Assembly: GCA_900768755.1 (NCBI GenBank)
Contig: CAAGDV010000032.1
Coordinates: forward strand, 19,667-83,666
Direction: 5' to 3'
DNA from: Lachnospiraceae bacterium
Lineage (GTDB): Bacteria > Bacillota > Clostridia > Lachnospirales > Lachnospiraceae
DNA length: 64,000 nucleotides
Shown in pieces: positions 8,260 to 15,923 of this stretch (its first letter is position 1; each line of letters starts with the position of its first letter). The position numbers and the translations under genes were made by a program. The notes below the pieces were generated by a model, which made no database searches, was not told the DNA's origin, and worked only from the letters and a program-made list of their open reading frames with translations.

Positions 8260-8847
8260 ATGGATGACCATAAGGGTTTTGGTTTCGGAATCGCTGCACT
8301 GGCGGCGCTGGTGATTGGAATATTTTTTGTTACAGGAGTGTTCGGAGCAGTTCCGGCTGCAGTGGCAGCGGTACTGAAGATTTTTGGAATTATCGGAATA
8401 GTTGCAAGCGCAGTTTTTGTGATGGTGACGGTTCTGGTTATTGTGCTGGCGCTCAGATCAGGCAAAAATGACCCTAACCGCGGCACGAAGGATGAGATAA
8501 GGCAGCTTGTGCACGATAAGGAGCAGGAGATTACCAAGCTCAAAAGCAGAGTCGCCGTGTGGAAGATGGAGTTAAGAAGGGCCGCCGGTTCGTCCTCGGA
8601 CAGCTACGAGACTAATATTCGCGAGGCAGAGAGGCGGATTGAGGAACTTAAAGCGGAGATTCTTGAGATATCAAGAAAGAGCGACGAGGCGATAGCTCAG
8701 CTTAATGATGCAGAATACATCAGGAATAACAGGGATAAGGCCGTAGACGAGCTTGTCAGGAAGGCGCAGTATGAAAAGGACTACGCCGATGCTTTAAAGA
8801 CGCTTGACGGCGTAACTGATACAAAGTATCGGGAGAACGATCAATGA
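8260..8847 (+). CDS. Membrane-anchored coiled-coil protein of unknown function
   Basis: 195 residues. Two hydrophobic segments occupy roughly residues 5-30 and 35-65. A long charged helical region follows (about 80-185) with heptad-like spacing, as in EIRQLVHDKEQEITKLKSRV and RRIEELKAEILEISRKSDEA, so a cytoplasmic coiled coil is likely. I do not recognise the family. The start at 8260 is preferred over the upstream in-frame ATG at 8209, which lies inside the likely promoter. The stop overlaps the next start (ATGA), tying it to the radical SAM gene. Confidence 0.7.
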   Translation: MDDHKGFGFGIAALAALVIGIFFVTGVFGAVPAAVAAVLKIFGIIGIVASAVFVMVTVLVIVLALRSGKNDPNRGTKDEIRQLVHDKEQEITKLKSRVAVWKMELRRAAGSSSDSYETNIREAERRIEELKAEILEISRKSDEAIAQLNDAEYIRNNRDKAVDELVRKAQYEKDYADALKTLDGVTDTKYRENDQ

Positions 8848-9734
8848 TAATGTTAAACGATTATCTTCGGGACACCTTTGGATGCAAGGTTTACAGACTG
8901 GCAATCGACGGAGGTTTTACCTGCCCGAACCGTGACGGCACGATAGGACACGGCGGATGCATATTCTGTTCGCAGAGCGGCTCGGGTGATTTTGCAACGG
9001 ACAGGCAACTTGGCATCACGGGCCAGATTGAGGAAGCCAAAAGATTGGTTGAGCGCAAGGTAAAAAACGGAAAATACATTGCATATTTTCAGGCTTTTAC
9101 CAACACCTACGCTCCGGTGGAATACCTTCGTAAGGTGTACACGGAGGCACTCATGCATCCGGATGTGGCTGCGTTGTCAATAGCGACGAGACCTGACTGC
9201 CTTCCAGATCCGGTTATCGGGCTTATAGCAGAACTAAATACAATAAAGCCCGTATGGGTTGAGCTGGGGCTTCAGACAATCAATGAGGCAGTGGCTTCAT
9301 ACATAAGGCGCGGATACAGCCTCAAGGTATATGACGACGCGGTTTTGCGGCTTTCGTTGGCGGGGATTACCACGATAGTCCACGTAATTCTGGGACTGCC
9401 CGGCGAGAGCATGGCGGACATGCTTAAGACCGTACAATATGTGGCGGAAGGAAAAGTATCCGGAATAAAGCTTCAGCTTTTGCACGTGCTTAAAGGTACG
9501 GACTTAGAGAAAGATTACCGCGCAGGTCTTTTTAAAACACTTGAATTTGATGAATATATTGATATTGTAATGCAGTGCCTGAAAATTCTGCCAAAGGATA
9601 TGGTTGTGCACAGAATGACGGGCGACGGGGCGAGAAAAGATTTGGTTGCACCACTTTGGAGCACCGATAAAAAACGGATACTTAACGAACTTAACCGAAG
9701 AATAAGAGAAGAGATTAAGGAGGACGCACATTAG
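8844..9734 (+). CDS. TIGR01212-type radical SAM protein (YtqA-like)
   Basis: 296 residues. The N-terminus MLNDYLRDTFGCKVYRLAIDGGFTCPN continues into a cluster of three cysteines ending GGCIFC, the pattern of the YtqA/TIGR01212 radical SAM family. Later family-like segments include YFQAFTNTYAPVEYL and VELGLQTINE. The substrate is uncertain; some relatives modify tRNA or other RNA. A four-base overlap with the preceding gene and AAGGAGG near its own 3' end, serving lacZ, suggest one operon with its neighbours. Confidence 0.88.
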   Translation: MIMLNDYLRDTFGCKVYRLAIDGGFTCPNRDGTIGHGGCIFCSQSGSGDFATDRQLGITGQIEEAKRLVERKVKNGKYIAYFQAFTNTYAPVEYLRKVYTEALMHPDVAALSIATRPDCLPDPVIGLIAELNTIKPVWVELGLQTINEAVASYIRRGYSLKVYDDAVLRLSLAGITTIVHVILGLPGESMADMLKTVQYVAEGKVSGIKLQLLHVLKGTDLEKDYRAGLFKTLEFDEYIDIVMQCLKILPKDMVVHRMTGDGARKDLVAPLWSTDKKRILNELNRRIREEIKEDAH

Positions 9735-9736
9735 AG

Positions 9737-12700
9737 ATGGACAATACTTTTTTGACGAATCCGGAGATTTTTCAGATTAACAGGGAACGCGCACATTCGG
9801 ACCACTTTTTTTTCACTGAGGAAGGACATTCATTTGGCGAGGAGATGCCGCTTAGGCAGAGTTTAAACGGTACGTGGAAATTTGCTTACGCAAAGAGCCC
9901 TAAGGAGTGCAACGATGATTTTTATGAGCCGGACTGTGACGTGAGCGGATATGATGATATCAAGGTTCCGTGCCATATTGAGCTTGCAGGCTACGGGCGG
10001 AATCAATATATTAATATGATGTACCCGTGGGAGGGCCATGAGGATATCAGACCGCCTTTTATTCCGAAAGACAACCCGGTGGGCAGCTACGTTACTTTTT
10101 TTGACCTTAAGGAAGAACTGCTTGACAAAGAGACTTATATATCTTTTCAGGGCGTCGAGACTGCATTCTGCCTGTGGATTAACGGTGAATTTGTGGGATA
10201 TTCGGAGGACAGCTACACGCCTTCGGAATGGAATATTACAAAATATGTTAAGCCGCAGGGCAACAGGCTGTGCGTGAGGGTGTATAAGAGAAGCAGCGCA
10301 AGCTGGCTGGAGGACCAGGATTATTTCAGGTTTTTCGGAATATTCAGGGATGTGTATCTTTACGCCACGCCAAAGACCCATGTGCGCGATATTTTTGTCC
10401 ATGCGGGACTTGATTCGGATTATTCGGACGGCGTGTTTAGCGCGGAGCTTGAGTTTTTGGGCGTGATGGAAGGAACAATCGAATACAGCATAAAGGATTT
10501 TGACAAAAAGACGGTTCTTTCGGGCAGTGATATCCCGGTCTCACAGTCCGTTATAATTGACGCGGGCACGATTTCAGGTGTAAATAAGTGGAGCGCGGAG
10601 ATTCCGTATCTGTATGATCTGGAAGTGATTATCCGCGATAACTCCGGCAAAGTCGTTGAGAGCGCGGTGCTAAAAATCGGTTTCAGGACGATTGAGATGA
10701 AGAACGGCGTCATGCTTGTGAACGGCAAAAGAATTGTTTTTCACGGAGTCAACCGGCATGAATTCTCTGCGGTCAACGGACGCGCCATAACCCGCGATGA
10801 GATGGAGCAGGACATCAAAATATTAAAGTGTCACAATATCAATGCGGTCAGAACCTGCCATTATCCGGACAATTCATACTGGTATGAGCTATGCGACCGT
10901 TACGGAATATATCTGATTGACGAGACCAACCTTGAGACGCACGGAAGTGTGTATATCGACACAGGCGTTGAGGAGTATTACGGCGTTCCGATGAATCTTT
11001 CTGAGTGGGTGCCCGCGGTTGTGGATCGGGCAACCTCAATGCTTGAGCGCGACAAAAACCATGCAAGTGTTCTTTTATGGTCATGCGGCAATGAGTCCAA
11101 TGTGGGCGACGATATAATGAAGATGTCGGAATTTTTCCACGAGAGGGATAAAAGCAGACTTGTACATTATGAGGGCTGTGTGTGCAACAACGAGGAATAT
11201 CGCTATGTTTCTGATGTTACCAGCCGCATGTACTGGAAGCCTGCCGACATAATTCAATACCTTGAGTCAAAGCCGGACCAGCCGTACATAAGCTGTGAGT
11301 ACACACATGCCATGGGCAATTCCTGCGGCAATATGTATATGTACGCAGAACTTGAGGACAGATTCGAGCAGTATCAGGGCGGATTTATCTGGGATTTTGC
11401 CGACCAGGCGCTTCTTAGGGATGGGGAGTTCATGGTTGGAGGAGATTTTAAGGACAGACCTAACGACGGGTATTTCTGCGGCAACGGAATCGTGTTTGCG
11501 GACAGAAAACTGTCGCCAAAGATTATGGAGGTAAAATTCCTCTACCAGAATATCCAGATATTCCCAAGCGGAAAGGGAATCCTCATCGTCAACAACAATC
11601 TTTTTGAAAATACGACACCTTATATTTTTGAGGTCCGTCTTTTGTACAACGGCAAAACAACCTGGGCGGTAAGCTTCGGCAGGGATGTCGCGCCGCAGGG
11701 CAAAGATTTTGTCCCGATTGACTATCCGGAGATGACGGAGCCGGGAGAATATGTGATTGAGTGCCGCGCGATTCTTATGGCGTACAGGGAGTGGGCACCG
11801 GTCGGCCACATTGTCGCCTACGGACAGAGCGCGCCGATTGCGGTTGAGGCTCCTAAAATTGGTAGTGCGGAAGAATTTACGGACGTCATTATGGGCAAAA
11901 GCTGCATTGGAGTAAAGACTGCAAAGGTTCATGCCATATTCTCAAAGGACAGCGGAATAATATCGTACGTAGCAAAAGGAATGGAGCTTATCGAGAAGGT
12001 TCCGAGGCTGTCGTTCTGGCGTGCACCCACGGACAATGACATCGGAAACGGATTTGCCGCCGACACGATGATGTGGATGGGCTTAAGCCGCATGCAGAAG
12101 CGCACGGACTGCAAGGTCTTTTACAGATTGAGAAACGGTGAACTTCTGGACGGAACGCGCGGAGTGGAACGCTTCATTGTCAAAAAGGACGACCCGTTAT
12201 ACGGAACCGGTCTTAAGGGCGCAGAGTATGCCAAAGAGATTGAAGCGGTTATTCTGGAGTATTCTTTTGTCATAAGGGGAACTTCCGAGTGCACGTTGAC
12301 GGTAAGATATACGATGACGCCTGACGGAGCGGTGCGCGTGGATGCAGAGTATCCCGGTATGCAGGGAATGCCGCAGCTTGGACGTTTCGGCGTTGTTTTG
12401 GAGGTTCCAAAGGAACTTTCCAATGTGGAATACTACGGAATGGGCCCGATGGAGTGCTATCCCGACAGGGCAAAAGGCGCACGCCTCGGCATATACAAAT
12501 CTGCAGTTTCGGAGAATGTTACGCCGTATCTGCATCCGCAGGAGTGCGGCAACAGAACGGGTGTCCGGTGGATAAAGGTTCTTGACGCATGCAGGCACGG
12601 AGTTGTAATTGAGGCAGCTGATGCTCCTCTTATGGCCAGCGTGCTTCCGTGTGATGAGTTTATGCTGGCATCGGCCCACAAGATTAATTATCTGCCGCCT

Positions 12701-12841
12701 CAGAAAAACACTATCATCAGTATTCTCGGCGCGCAGAGGGGCGTCGGCGGAGACGACAGCTGGGGAGCGCCGGTCTATCCGCAGTTCTGCCTTGATGCAG
12801 CGGAGAAAAGAACGGTGTCGTTCAAATTGTCGGGCATCTGA
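9737..12841 (+). CDS. lacZ: Beta-galactosidase, glycoside hydrolase family 2
   Basis: 1034 residues, the normal length for LacZ-type GH2 enzymes. The acid/base glutamate lies in WSCGNESNVG (E453) and the nucleophile in SCEYTHAMGN (E521). The five-domain order is intact, ending in the Bgal small-chain domain (GMGPMECYPDR to the C-terminus). There is no signal peptide, so it acts on imported beta-galactosides in the cytoplasm. The gene starts two bases after the radical SAM stop, with AAGGAGG 13 bases upstream, a longish spacing suggesting translational coupling. No sugar transporter or LacI/AraC regulator is adjacent, so it is not a classic lac operon. Confidence 0.95.
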   Translation: MDNTFLTNPEIFQINRERAHSDHFFFTEEGHSFGEEMPLRQSLNGTWKFAYAKSPKECNDDFYEPDCDVSGYDDIKVPCHIELAGYGRNQYINMMYPWEGHEDIRPPFIPKDNPVGSYVTFFDLKEELLDKETYISFQGVETAFCLWINGEFVGYSEDSYTPSEWNITKYVKPQGNRLCVRVYKRSSASWLEDQDYFRFFGIFRDVYLYATPKTHVRDIFVHAGLDSDYSDGVFSAELEFLGVMEGTIEYSIKDFDKKTVLSGSDIPVSQSVIIDAGTISGVNKWSAEIPYLYDLEVIIRDNSGKVVESAVLKIGFRTIEMKNGVMLVNGKRIVFHGVNRHEFSAVNGRAITRDEMEQDIKILKCHNINAVRTCHYPDNSYWYELCDRYGIYLIDETNLETHGSVYIDTGVEEYYGVPMNLSEWVPAVVDRATSMLERDKNHASVLLWSCGNESNVGDDIMKMSEFFHERDKSRLVHYEGCVCNNEEYRYVSDVTSRMYWKPADIIQYLESKPDQPYISCEYTHAMGNSCGNMYMYAELEDRFEQYQGGFIWDFADQALLRDGEFMVGGDFKDRPNDGYFCGNGIVFADRKLSPKIMEVKFLYQNIQIFPSGKGILIVNNNLFENTTPYIFEVRLLYNGKTTWAVSFGRDVAPQGKDFVPIDYPEMTEPGEYVIECRAILMAYREWAPVGHIVAYGQSAPIAVEAPKIGSAEEFTDVIMGKSCIGVKTAKVHAIFSKDSGIISYVAKGMELIEKVPRLSFWRAPTDNDIGNGFAADTMMWMGLSRMQKRTDCKVFYRLRNGELLDGTRGVERFIVKKDDPLYGTGLKGAEYAKEIEAVILEYSFVIRGTSECTLTVRYTMTPDGAVRVDAEYPGMQGMPQLGRFGVVLEVPKELSNVEYYGMGPMECYPDRAKGARLGIYKSAVSENVTPYLHPQECGNRTGVRWIKVLDACRHGVVIEAADAPLMASVLPCDEFMLASAHKINYLPPQKNTIISILGAQRGVGGDDSWGAPVYPQFCLDAAEKRTVSFKLSGI

Positions 12842-12846
12842 AATTA

Positions 12847-12897
12847 ATGGGCCTGGATGTAAAAAAGAATCAAATACTGATATATGGTCCATTTTTT
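12847..12897 (+). terminator. Weak terminator candidate behind lacZ
   Basis: ATGGGCC pairs with GGTCCAT (one G-T pair) across a 32-nt loop and is followed by T6. The large loop makes it doubtful. Confidence 0.3.
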
Positions 12898-12917
12898 AAC
12901 TTAAAGCCCGTGCGGGC

Positions 12918-12954
12918 AAAAAAAGACCTCTTCTGTTCAAAAACAGAAGAGGTC
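12918..12954 (-). terminator. Rho-independent terminator of tRNA-Leu(CAG)
   Basis: Read leftward, a perfect 13-bp stem GACCTCTTCTGTT / AACAGAAGAGGTC around a four-base loop is followed by seven T. It sits ten bases beyond the 3' end of the minus-strand tRNA. Confidence 0.9.
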
Positions 12955-12963
12955 GCAATGCAG

Positions 12964-13047
12964 TGCAGTCGATGGGACTTGAACCCACACCTGCGTAAGC
13001 AGACATGAACCTGAATCATGCGCGTATGCCAATTCCGCCACGACTGC
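12964..13047 (-). tRNA. tRNA-Leu, anticodon CAG
   Basis: 84 nt folding as a class II tRNA: acceptor GCAGTCG/CGACTGC with discriminator A, D-arm GCG...CGC, anticodon stem CATGA/TCATG with loop TTCAGGT, a long variable arm CTGC-TTAC-GCAG, and T-arm GTGGG-TTCAAGT-CCCAT. CCA is not encoded. It decodes CUG. Its first 28 nt are identical to the tRNA-Leu at 14943. Confidence 0.96.
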
Positions 13048-13057
13048 AAGCCTAATT

Positions 13058-13086
13058 ATAGTAGCATCTGACTAAAGTATTGTCAA
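13058..13086 (-). promoter_or_regulatory. Promoter of tRNA-Leu(CAG)
   Basis: On the minus strand TTGACA, 17 bp, TACTAT (an overlapping TATAAT lies three bases further). The -10 ends ten bases before the tRNA 5' end. The -35 is one arm of the dyad at 13081-13104. Confidence 0.75.
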
Positions 13087-13104
13087 GTGATTTTTGACTT
13101 GACA
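13081..13104. repeat. Dyad TGTCAAGT-N8-ACTTGACA in the tRNA/ABC intergenic region
   Basis: A perfect 8-bp inverted repeat. Each arm contains a consensus -35 hexamer: TTGACA leftward for the tRNA and TTGACA rightward at 13099-13104. The rightward one has no well-spaced -10 (TTAATA comes after 19 bp). Confidence 0.6.
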
Positions 13105-13135
13105 TTTGGGCGGAAAAGGTGGCTTAATAGTAATC

Positions 13136-14872
13136 ATGAACAAGAATATAAGAAAAATGTTAACTTATTACAAACCATATAAAGGAATCTTCTGGGCGGA
13201 CATGTTTTTTGCCATGCTGTCGGCGGGGGTTGCGCTTTTTATCCCGCTGGTAATCCGGTATGTCACCACAACGCTCATTCACCTCTCACCGGATAAAATA
13301 CTCAATCAGATTGCGTGGATTGCGGTCCTGCTAATCGTGCTGGTGGGAATTGAATGGTACAGCCGTTTTTTCATATCCAACTACGGACATGTCATGGGCG
13401 CAAAGATTGAGTATGACATGAGGGCTGAGTTGTTTTCGCATCTGCAGAAACTGTCTTTTACCTTCTACGACAACCAGAAGGTCGGACAGCTGATGTCAAG
13501 AATCACAACGGACCTTTTTGACATCACCGAGCTTATGCATCACGGACCGGAGAACATTATTCTCTCCGTCATCAAAATAGCGGGCGCCCTGATAATTCTC
13601 ATTAATATCAGCCCATATCTTGCGATAGCGGCTTTTGCCGTGTTGCCTGCAATGTTTGTGTTTGCCTATTTCATGAACGGCAGGATGCGCAGGGCTTTCA
13701 GGCAGAACCGTGTCAAAATTGCTGAGATTAATGCAAGAATTGAGGACAACCTTTCGGGAATCCGCGTGGTAAAATCGTTTGCCAATGAGGAGATTGAGAA
13801 CAAGAAGTTTGCGGTCGGCAACGACGGGTTTCTTTGCGCCAAAAAGAACAGCTACAGGTATATGGGATTTTTCAGCTCCGGAATGGGTGCTTTTACCATA
13901 CTCATCCAGGTGTGCGTAATTGTTGCGGGTGCTGTGCTTATCGCCAAAGGCGTTATCGTAATCGAGGATCTGATTACTTTTGTGCTGTACATAAATGTCT
14001 TTACGGAACCGGTCAGGACGCTTATTGATTTTACCGAGCAGTTCCAGAACGGATATACGGGATTTGAAAGATTCCGCGAGATTATGAATGTGCAGCCCGA
14101 TATTACGGATTCGGAGGATGCGGTTTCGCTTACCGAAGTTTCGGGCAACATAGAATTTAAGGATGTCTCGTTTAAATACGAGGAGGGAACAAGCGAGGTA
14201 CTCAATCATGTGAATCTTTCGGTTCCGGCAGGTGCATACATAGCGCTTGTCGGTTCATCGGGAGCGGGCAAAAGTACTTTGTGTTCATTGATTCCGCGAT
14301 TTTATGATGTCGATTCGGGCACAATTACAATTGACGGTATTGATATCCGAAAGATAAAGCTAAAGGATCTCCGCGACCATATCGGCATTGTGCAGCAGGA
14401 TGTGTATCTTTTTGCGGGAACCGTGTATGAGAACATACTATACGGCAGACCGGACGCCACAATGGATGAGGTTATAGAGGCAGCCAAAAGCGCTAACGCC
14501 CATGATTTTATCATGTCGCTTCCGAACGGCTACGACACGGATATAGGCCAGCGCGGAATCAAACTGTCCGGCGGACAGAAGCAGAGGCTGTCAATAGCAA
14601 GGGTATTTCTTAAAAACCCTCCGATTCTTATTTTTGACGAGGCTACATCTGCGCTTGACAATGAGAGTGAGAAGGTGGTGCAGGAGTCACTGGAGAAGCT
14701 TGCGAGCAACAGAACCACCTTTGTCATTGCGCACAGGCTTTCGACAATCAGAAATGCCGAGAGAATACTGGTGCTTTCCGAGGACGGCATAAAGGAGAGC
14801 GGAACGCACGAGGAACTTATGACCCTGCACGGCATATACGAAAAATTATATACCATGGTGCAAAAAAGATAA
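13136..14872 (+). CDS. ABC transporter, fused membrane and ATPase domains (BmrA/MsbA-like exporter)
   Basis: 578 residues. Residues 1 to about 310 hold the six-helix type I exporter membrane domain. The C-terminal ATPase has Walker A GSSGAGKSTL, Q-loop IVQQDVYLF, signature LSGGQKQRL, Walker B ILIFDEATSALD and H-loop IAHRLST, all intact. It works as a homodimer or with a partner half-transporter, but no partner is adjacent. Start chosen at the ATG at 13136; AAGGTGG lies 14 bases upstream, which is far, and an in-frame TTG at 13106 is an alternative. Substrate unknown. The gene lies between two outward-facing tRNA-Leu genes. Confidence 0.93.
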   Translation: MNKNIRKMLTYYKPYKGIFWADMFFAMLSAGVALFIPLVIRYVTTTLIHLSPDKILNQIAWIAVLLIVLVGIEWYSRFFISNYGHVMGAKIEYDMRAELFSHLQKLSFTFYDNQKVGQLMSRITTDLFDITELMHHGPENIILSVIKIAGALIILINISPYLAIAAFAVLPAMFVFAYFMNGRMRRAFRQNRVKIAEINARIEDNLSGIRVVKSFANEEIENKKFAVGNDGFLCAKKNSYRYMGFFSSGMGAFTILIQVCVIVAGAVLIAKGVIVIEDLITFVLYINVFTEPVRTLIDFTEQFQNGYTGFERFREIMNVQPDITDSEDAVSLTEVSGNIEFKDVSFKYEEGTSEVLNHVNLSVPAGAYIALVGSSGAGKSTLCSLIPRFYDVDSGTITIDGIDIRKIKLKDLRDHIGIVQQDVYLFAGTVYENILYGRPDATMDEVIEAAKSANAHDFIMSLPNGYDTDIGQRGIKLSGGQKQRLSIARVFLKNPPILIFDEATSALDNESEKVVQESLEKLASNRTTFVIAHRLSTIRNAERILVLSEDGIKESGTHEELMTLHGIYEKLYTMVQKR

Positions 14873-14880
14873 AAAAATAC

Positions 14881-14909
14881 TTGCAATAGTCTGATTGTTG
14901 TGGTACTAT
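14881..14909 (+). promoter_or_regulatory. Promoter of tRNA-Leu(AAG)
   Basis: TTGCAA, 17 bp, TACTAT, with TGG before the -10. It begins just after the ABC transporter stop and ends 33 bases before the tRNA. Confidence 0.7.
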
Positions 14910-14942
14910 ATCAATCGGCGTCAGTGATAGCGCCGGATATAA

Positions 14943-15027
14943 GCAGTCGTGGCGGAATTGGCATACGCGCTAGACTAAGGATCTAGTCCATATTGCTTGG
15001 GTGCGGGTTCAAGTCCCGCCGACTGCA
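14943..15027 (+). tRNA. tRNA-Leu, anticodon AAG
   Basis: 85 nt class II tRNA: acceptor GCAGTCG/CGACTGC, D-arm identical to the CAG isoacceptor, anticodon stem CTAGA/TCTAG with loop CTAAGGA, variable arm CCA...TGG, and T-arm GCGGG-TTCAAGT-CCCGC. CCA is not encoded. The wobble base is A34, which would be read after deamination to inosine; in most bacteria A34 is confined to tRNA-Arg(ACG). Confidence 0.95.
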
Positions 15028-15029
15028 CT

Positions 15030-15056
15030 GGAGCTTCTTACGAAGCTCCTTTTATT
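15030..15056 (+). terminator. Hairpin terminator after tRNA-Leu(AAG)
   Basis: GGAGCTTC-TTAC-GAAGCTCC followed by TTTTATTT. The stem is short (8 bp) and the T-run interrupted, so read-through into the queT leader is plausible. Confidence 0.7.
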
Positions 15057-15058
15057 TA

Positions 15059-15102
15059 TCCGTGTGTTCGAAACCATCCACACGTAAAACAAAACTAAGG
15101 AG
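15059..15102 (+). promoter_or_regulatory. preQ1-I riboswitch controlling queT
   Basis: The leader holds a stem CGTGTG/CACACG around a loop starting TTCGAAACC, then an A-rich tail TAAAACAAAACTAAGGAG. The AAAACTAAGG tail is the hallmark of preQ1-I aptamers, in which it forms a pseudoknot with the loop. Here the tail includes the Shine-Dalgarno AAGGAG, nine bases before the ATG, so ligand binding should hide the ribosome site (translational OFF). Neither a separate terminator nor a promoter lies between this element and the tRNA terminator. Confidence 0.87.
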
Positions 15103-15111
15103 AATTAAATT

Positions 15112-15630
15112 ATGCGTAACAAAAAAGTTCTGTTCATCACCCAGGCGGCTGTAATTGCTGCCCTCTATGTCGTGCTCACTTACCTTGCCAATGCAATCGG
15201 GCTTGCCAATCAGGCCATTCAGGTAAGATTTTCCGAGGCGCTTACCATCCTTCCGTTTTTCACTCCGGCAGCGATTCCGGGACTAGCCATAGGATGCTTT
15301 CTGTCCAATGTGCTCACGGGCTGTGCCGCGCTTGACATTGTTTTCGGAACAATTGCCACGTTAATTGGCGCGGTTGGAACTTATTTTATCGGTAAAATGA
15401 CCTTTAAATGGGCAAAATGGCTTGCACCCGTTCCTCCGATTCTTGCCAACACATTTATTGTACCGTGGGTAATCATCAAGGCATACGGCGCGACGGAAGC
15501 ATATTTTGCAATTGCGCTCACGGTCGGAATCGGTGAGTTAATCTGTTGCGGAATGCTCGGAATGGTACTGCTTTTTGCACTTAACAACAACCGCGCCTTC
15601 CTTTTTGGCACAACGACAGCCAACAAATAA
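15112..15630 (+). CDS. queT: QueT-family queuosine-precursor transporter (ECF S component)
   Basis: 172 residues with five to six hydrophobic helices. The family-like stretch IQVRFSEALTILPFFTP lies about 35 residues from the N-terminus, followed by IPGLAIGCFLSNVLTGC. QueT proteins are substrate-binding S components of energy-coupling factor transporters for queuosine precursors. The EcfAAT energizing module is not in this window. The preQ1-I riboswitch directly upstream independently supports the substrate. Confidence 0.92.
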   Translation: MRNKKVLFITQAAVIAALYVVLTYLANAIGLANQAIQVRFSEALTILPFFTPAAIPGLAIGCFLSNVLTGCAALDIVFGTIATLIGAVGTYFIGKMTFKWAKWLAPVPPILANTFIVPWVIIKAYGATEAYFAIALTVGIGELICCGMLGMVLLFALNNNRAFLFGTTTANK

Positions 15631-15662
15631 AAAAAATGCTTTTATTATTCTGACACTTGTGC

Positions 15663-15668
15663 TATAAT
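15663..15668 (+). promoter_or_regulatory. Extended -10 promoter element for the SCIFF gene
   Basis: TGCTATAAT carries both a consensus TATAAT and the TGn extension. The -35 (TTTTAT at 17 bp) is poor. It lies 36 bp before the SCIFF start codon. Confidence 0.6.
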
Positions 15669-15704
15669 CACATAAGTGTTTATGTTTGAAGGAGGTTGTG
15701 AGCA

Positions 15705-15845
15705 ATGAAGCACATTAAGACAGTTAACACAAAGAATCTCAAAGAGACAGCTAAGAAGGGCGGATGCGGTGAGTGCCAGACATCATGCCAGTCAGCTTGT
15801 AAGACTTCCTGCACAGTAGGAAATCAGAGCTGCGAGAATAAATAA
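15705..15845 (+). CDS. scfA: SCIFF peptide (six cysteines in forty-five residues), ranthipeptide precursor
   Basis: A 46-residue peptide. The leader-like half MKHIKTVNTKNLKETAKKGG is followed by six cysteines at 21, 24, 28, 32, 36 and 43, spaced by small and polar residues. This matches the SCIFF family found across Clostridia. The radical SAM maturase downstream installs thioether links from cysteines to other residues. AAGGAGG lies nine bases before the ATG. The in vivo role of SCIFF is unknown; its conservation and link to secDF argue for housekeeping or signalling rather than antibiosis. Confidence 0.96.
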   Translation: MKHIKTVNTKNLKETAKKGGCGECQTSCQSACKTSCTVGNQSCENK

Positions 15846-15870
15846 CAGCAACATAATATGTGAATTGGGA

Positions 15871-15907
15871 AGAGAGTGTTCGGGCAACACCGGCACTCTC
15901 TTATTTT
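15871..15907 (+). terminator. Intercistronic terminator/attenuator between SCIFF and its maturase
   Basis: AGAGAGTG pairs with CACTCTCT across a 15-nt loop and is followed by TATTTT. It lies 25 bp after the SCIFF stop and 17 bp before the maturase start. Partial termination would yield more peptide mRNA than enzyme mRNA. Confidence 0.75.
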
Positions 15908-15923
15908 CACGCAGGAGGCTTAA

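Noticed and set aside
13099..13129. Promoter TTGACA / TTAATA for the ABC exporter
   Set aside because: The spacer is 19 bp and transcription would start at the start codon itself; the -35-like arm is better explained as the dyad partner.
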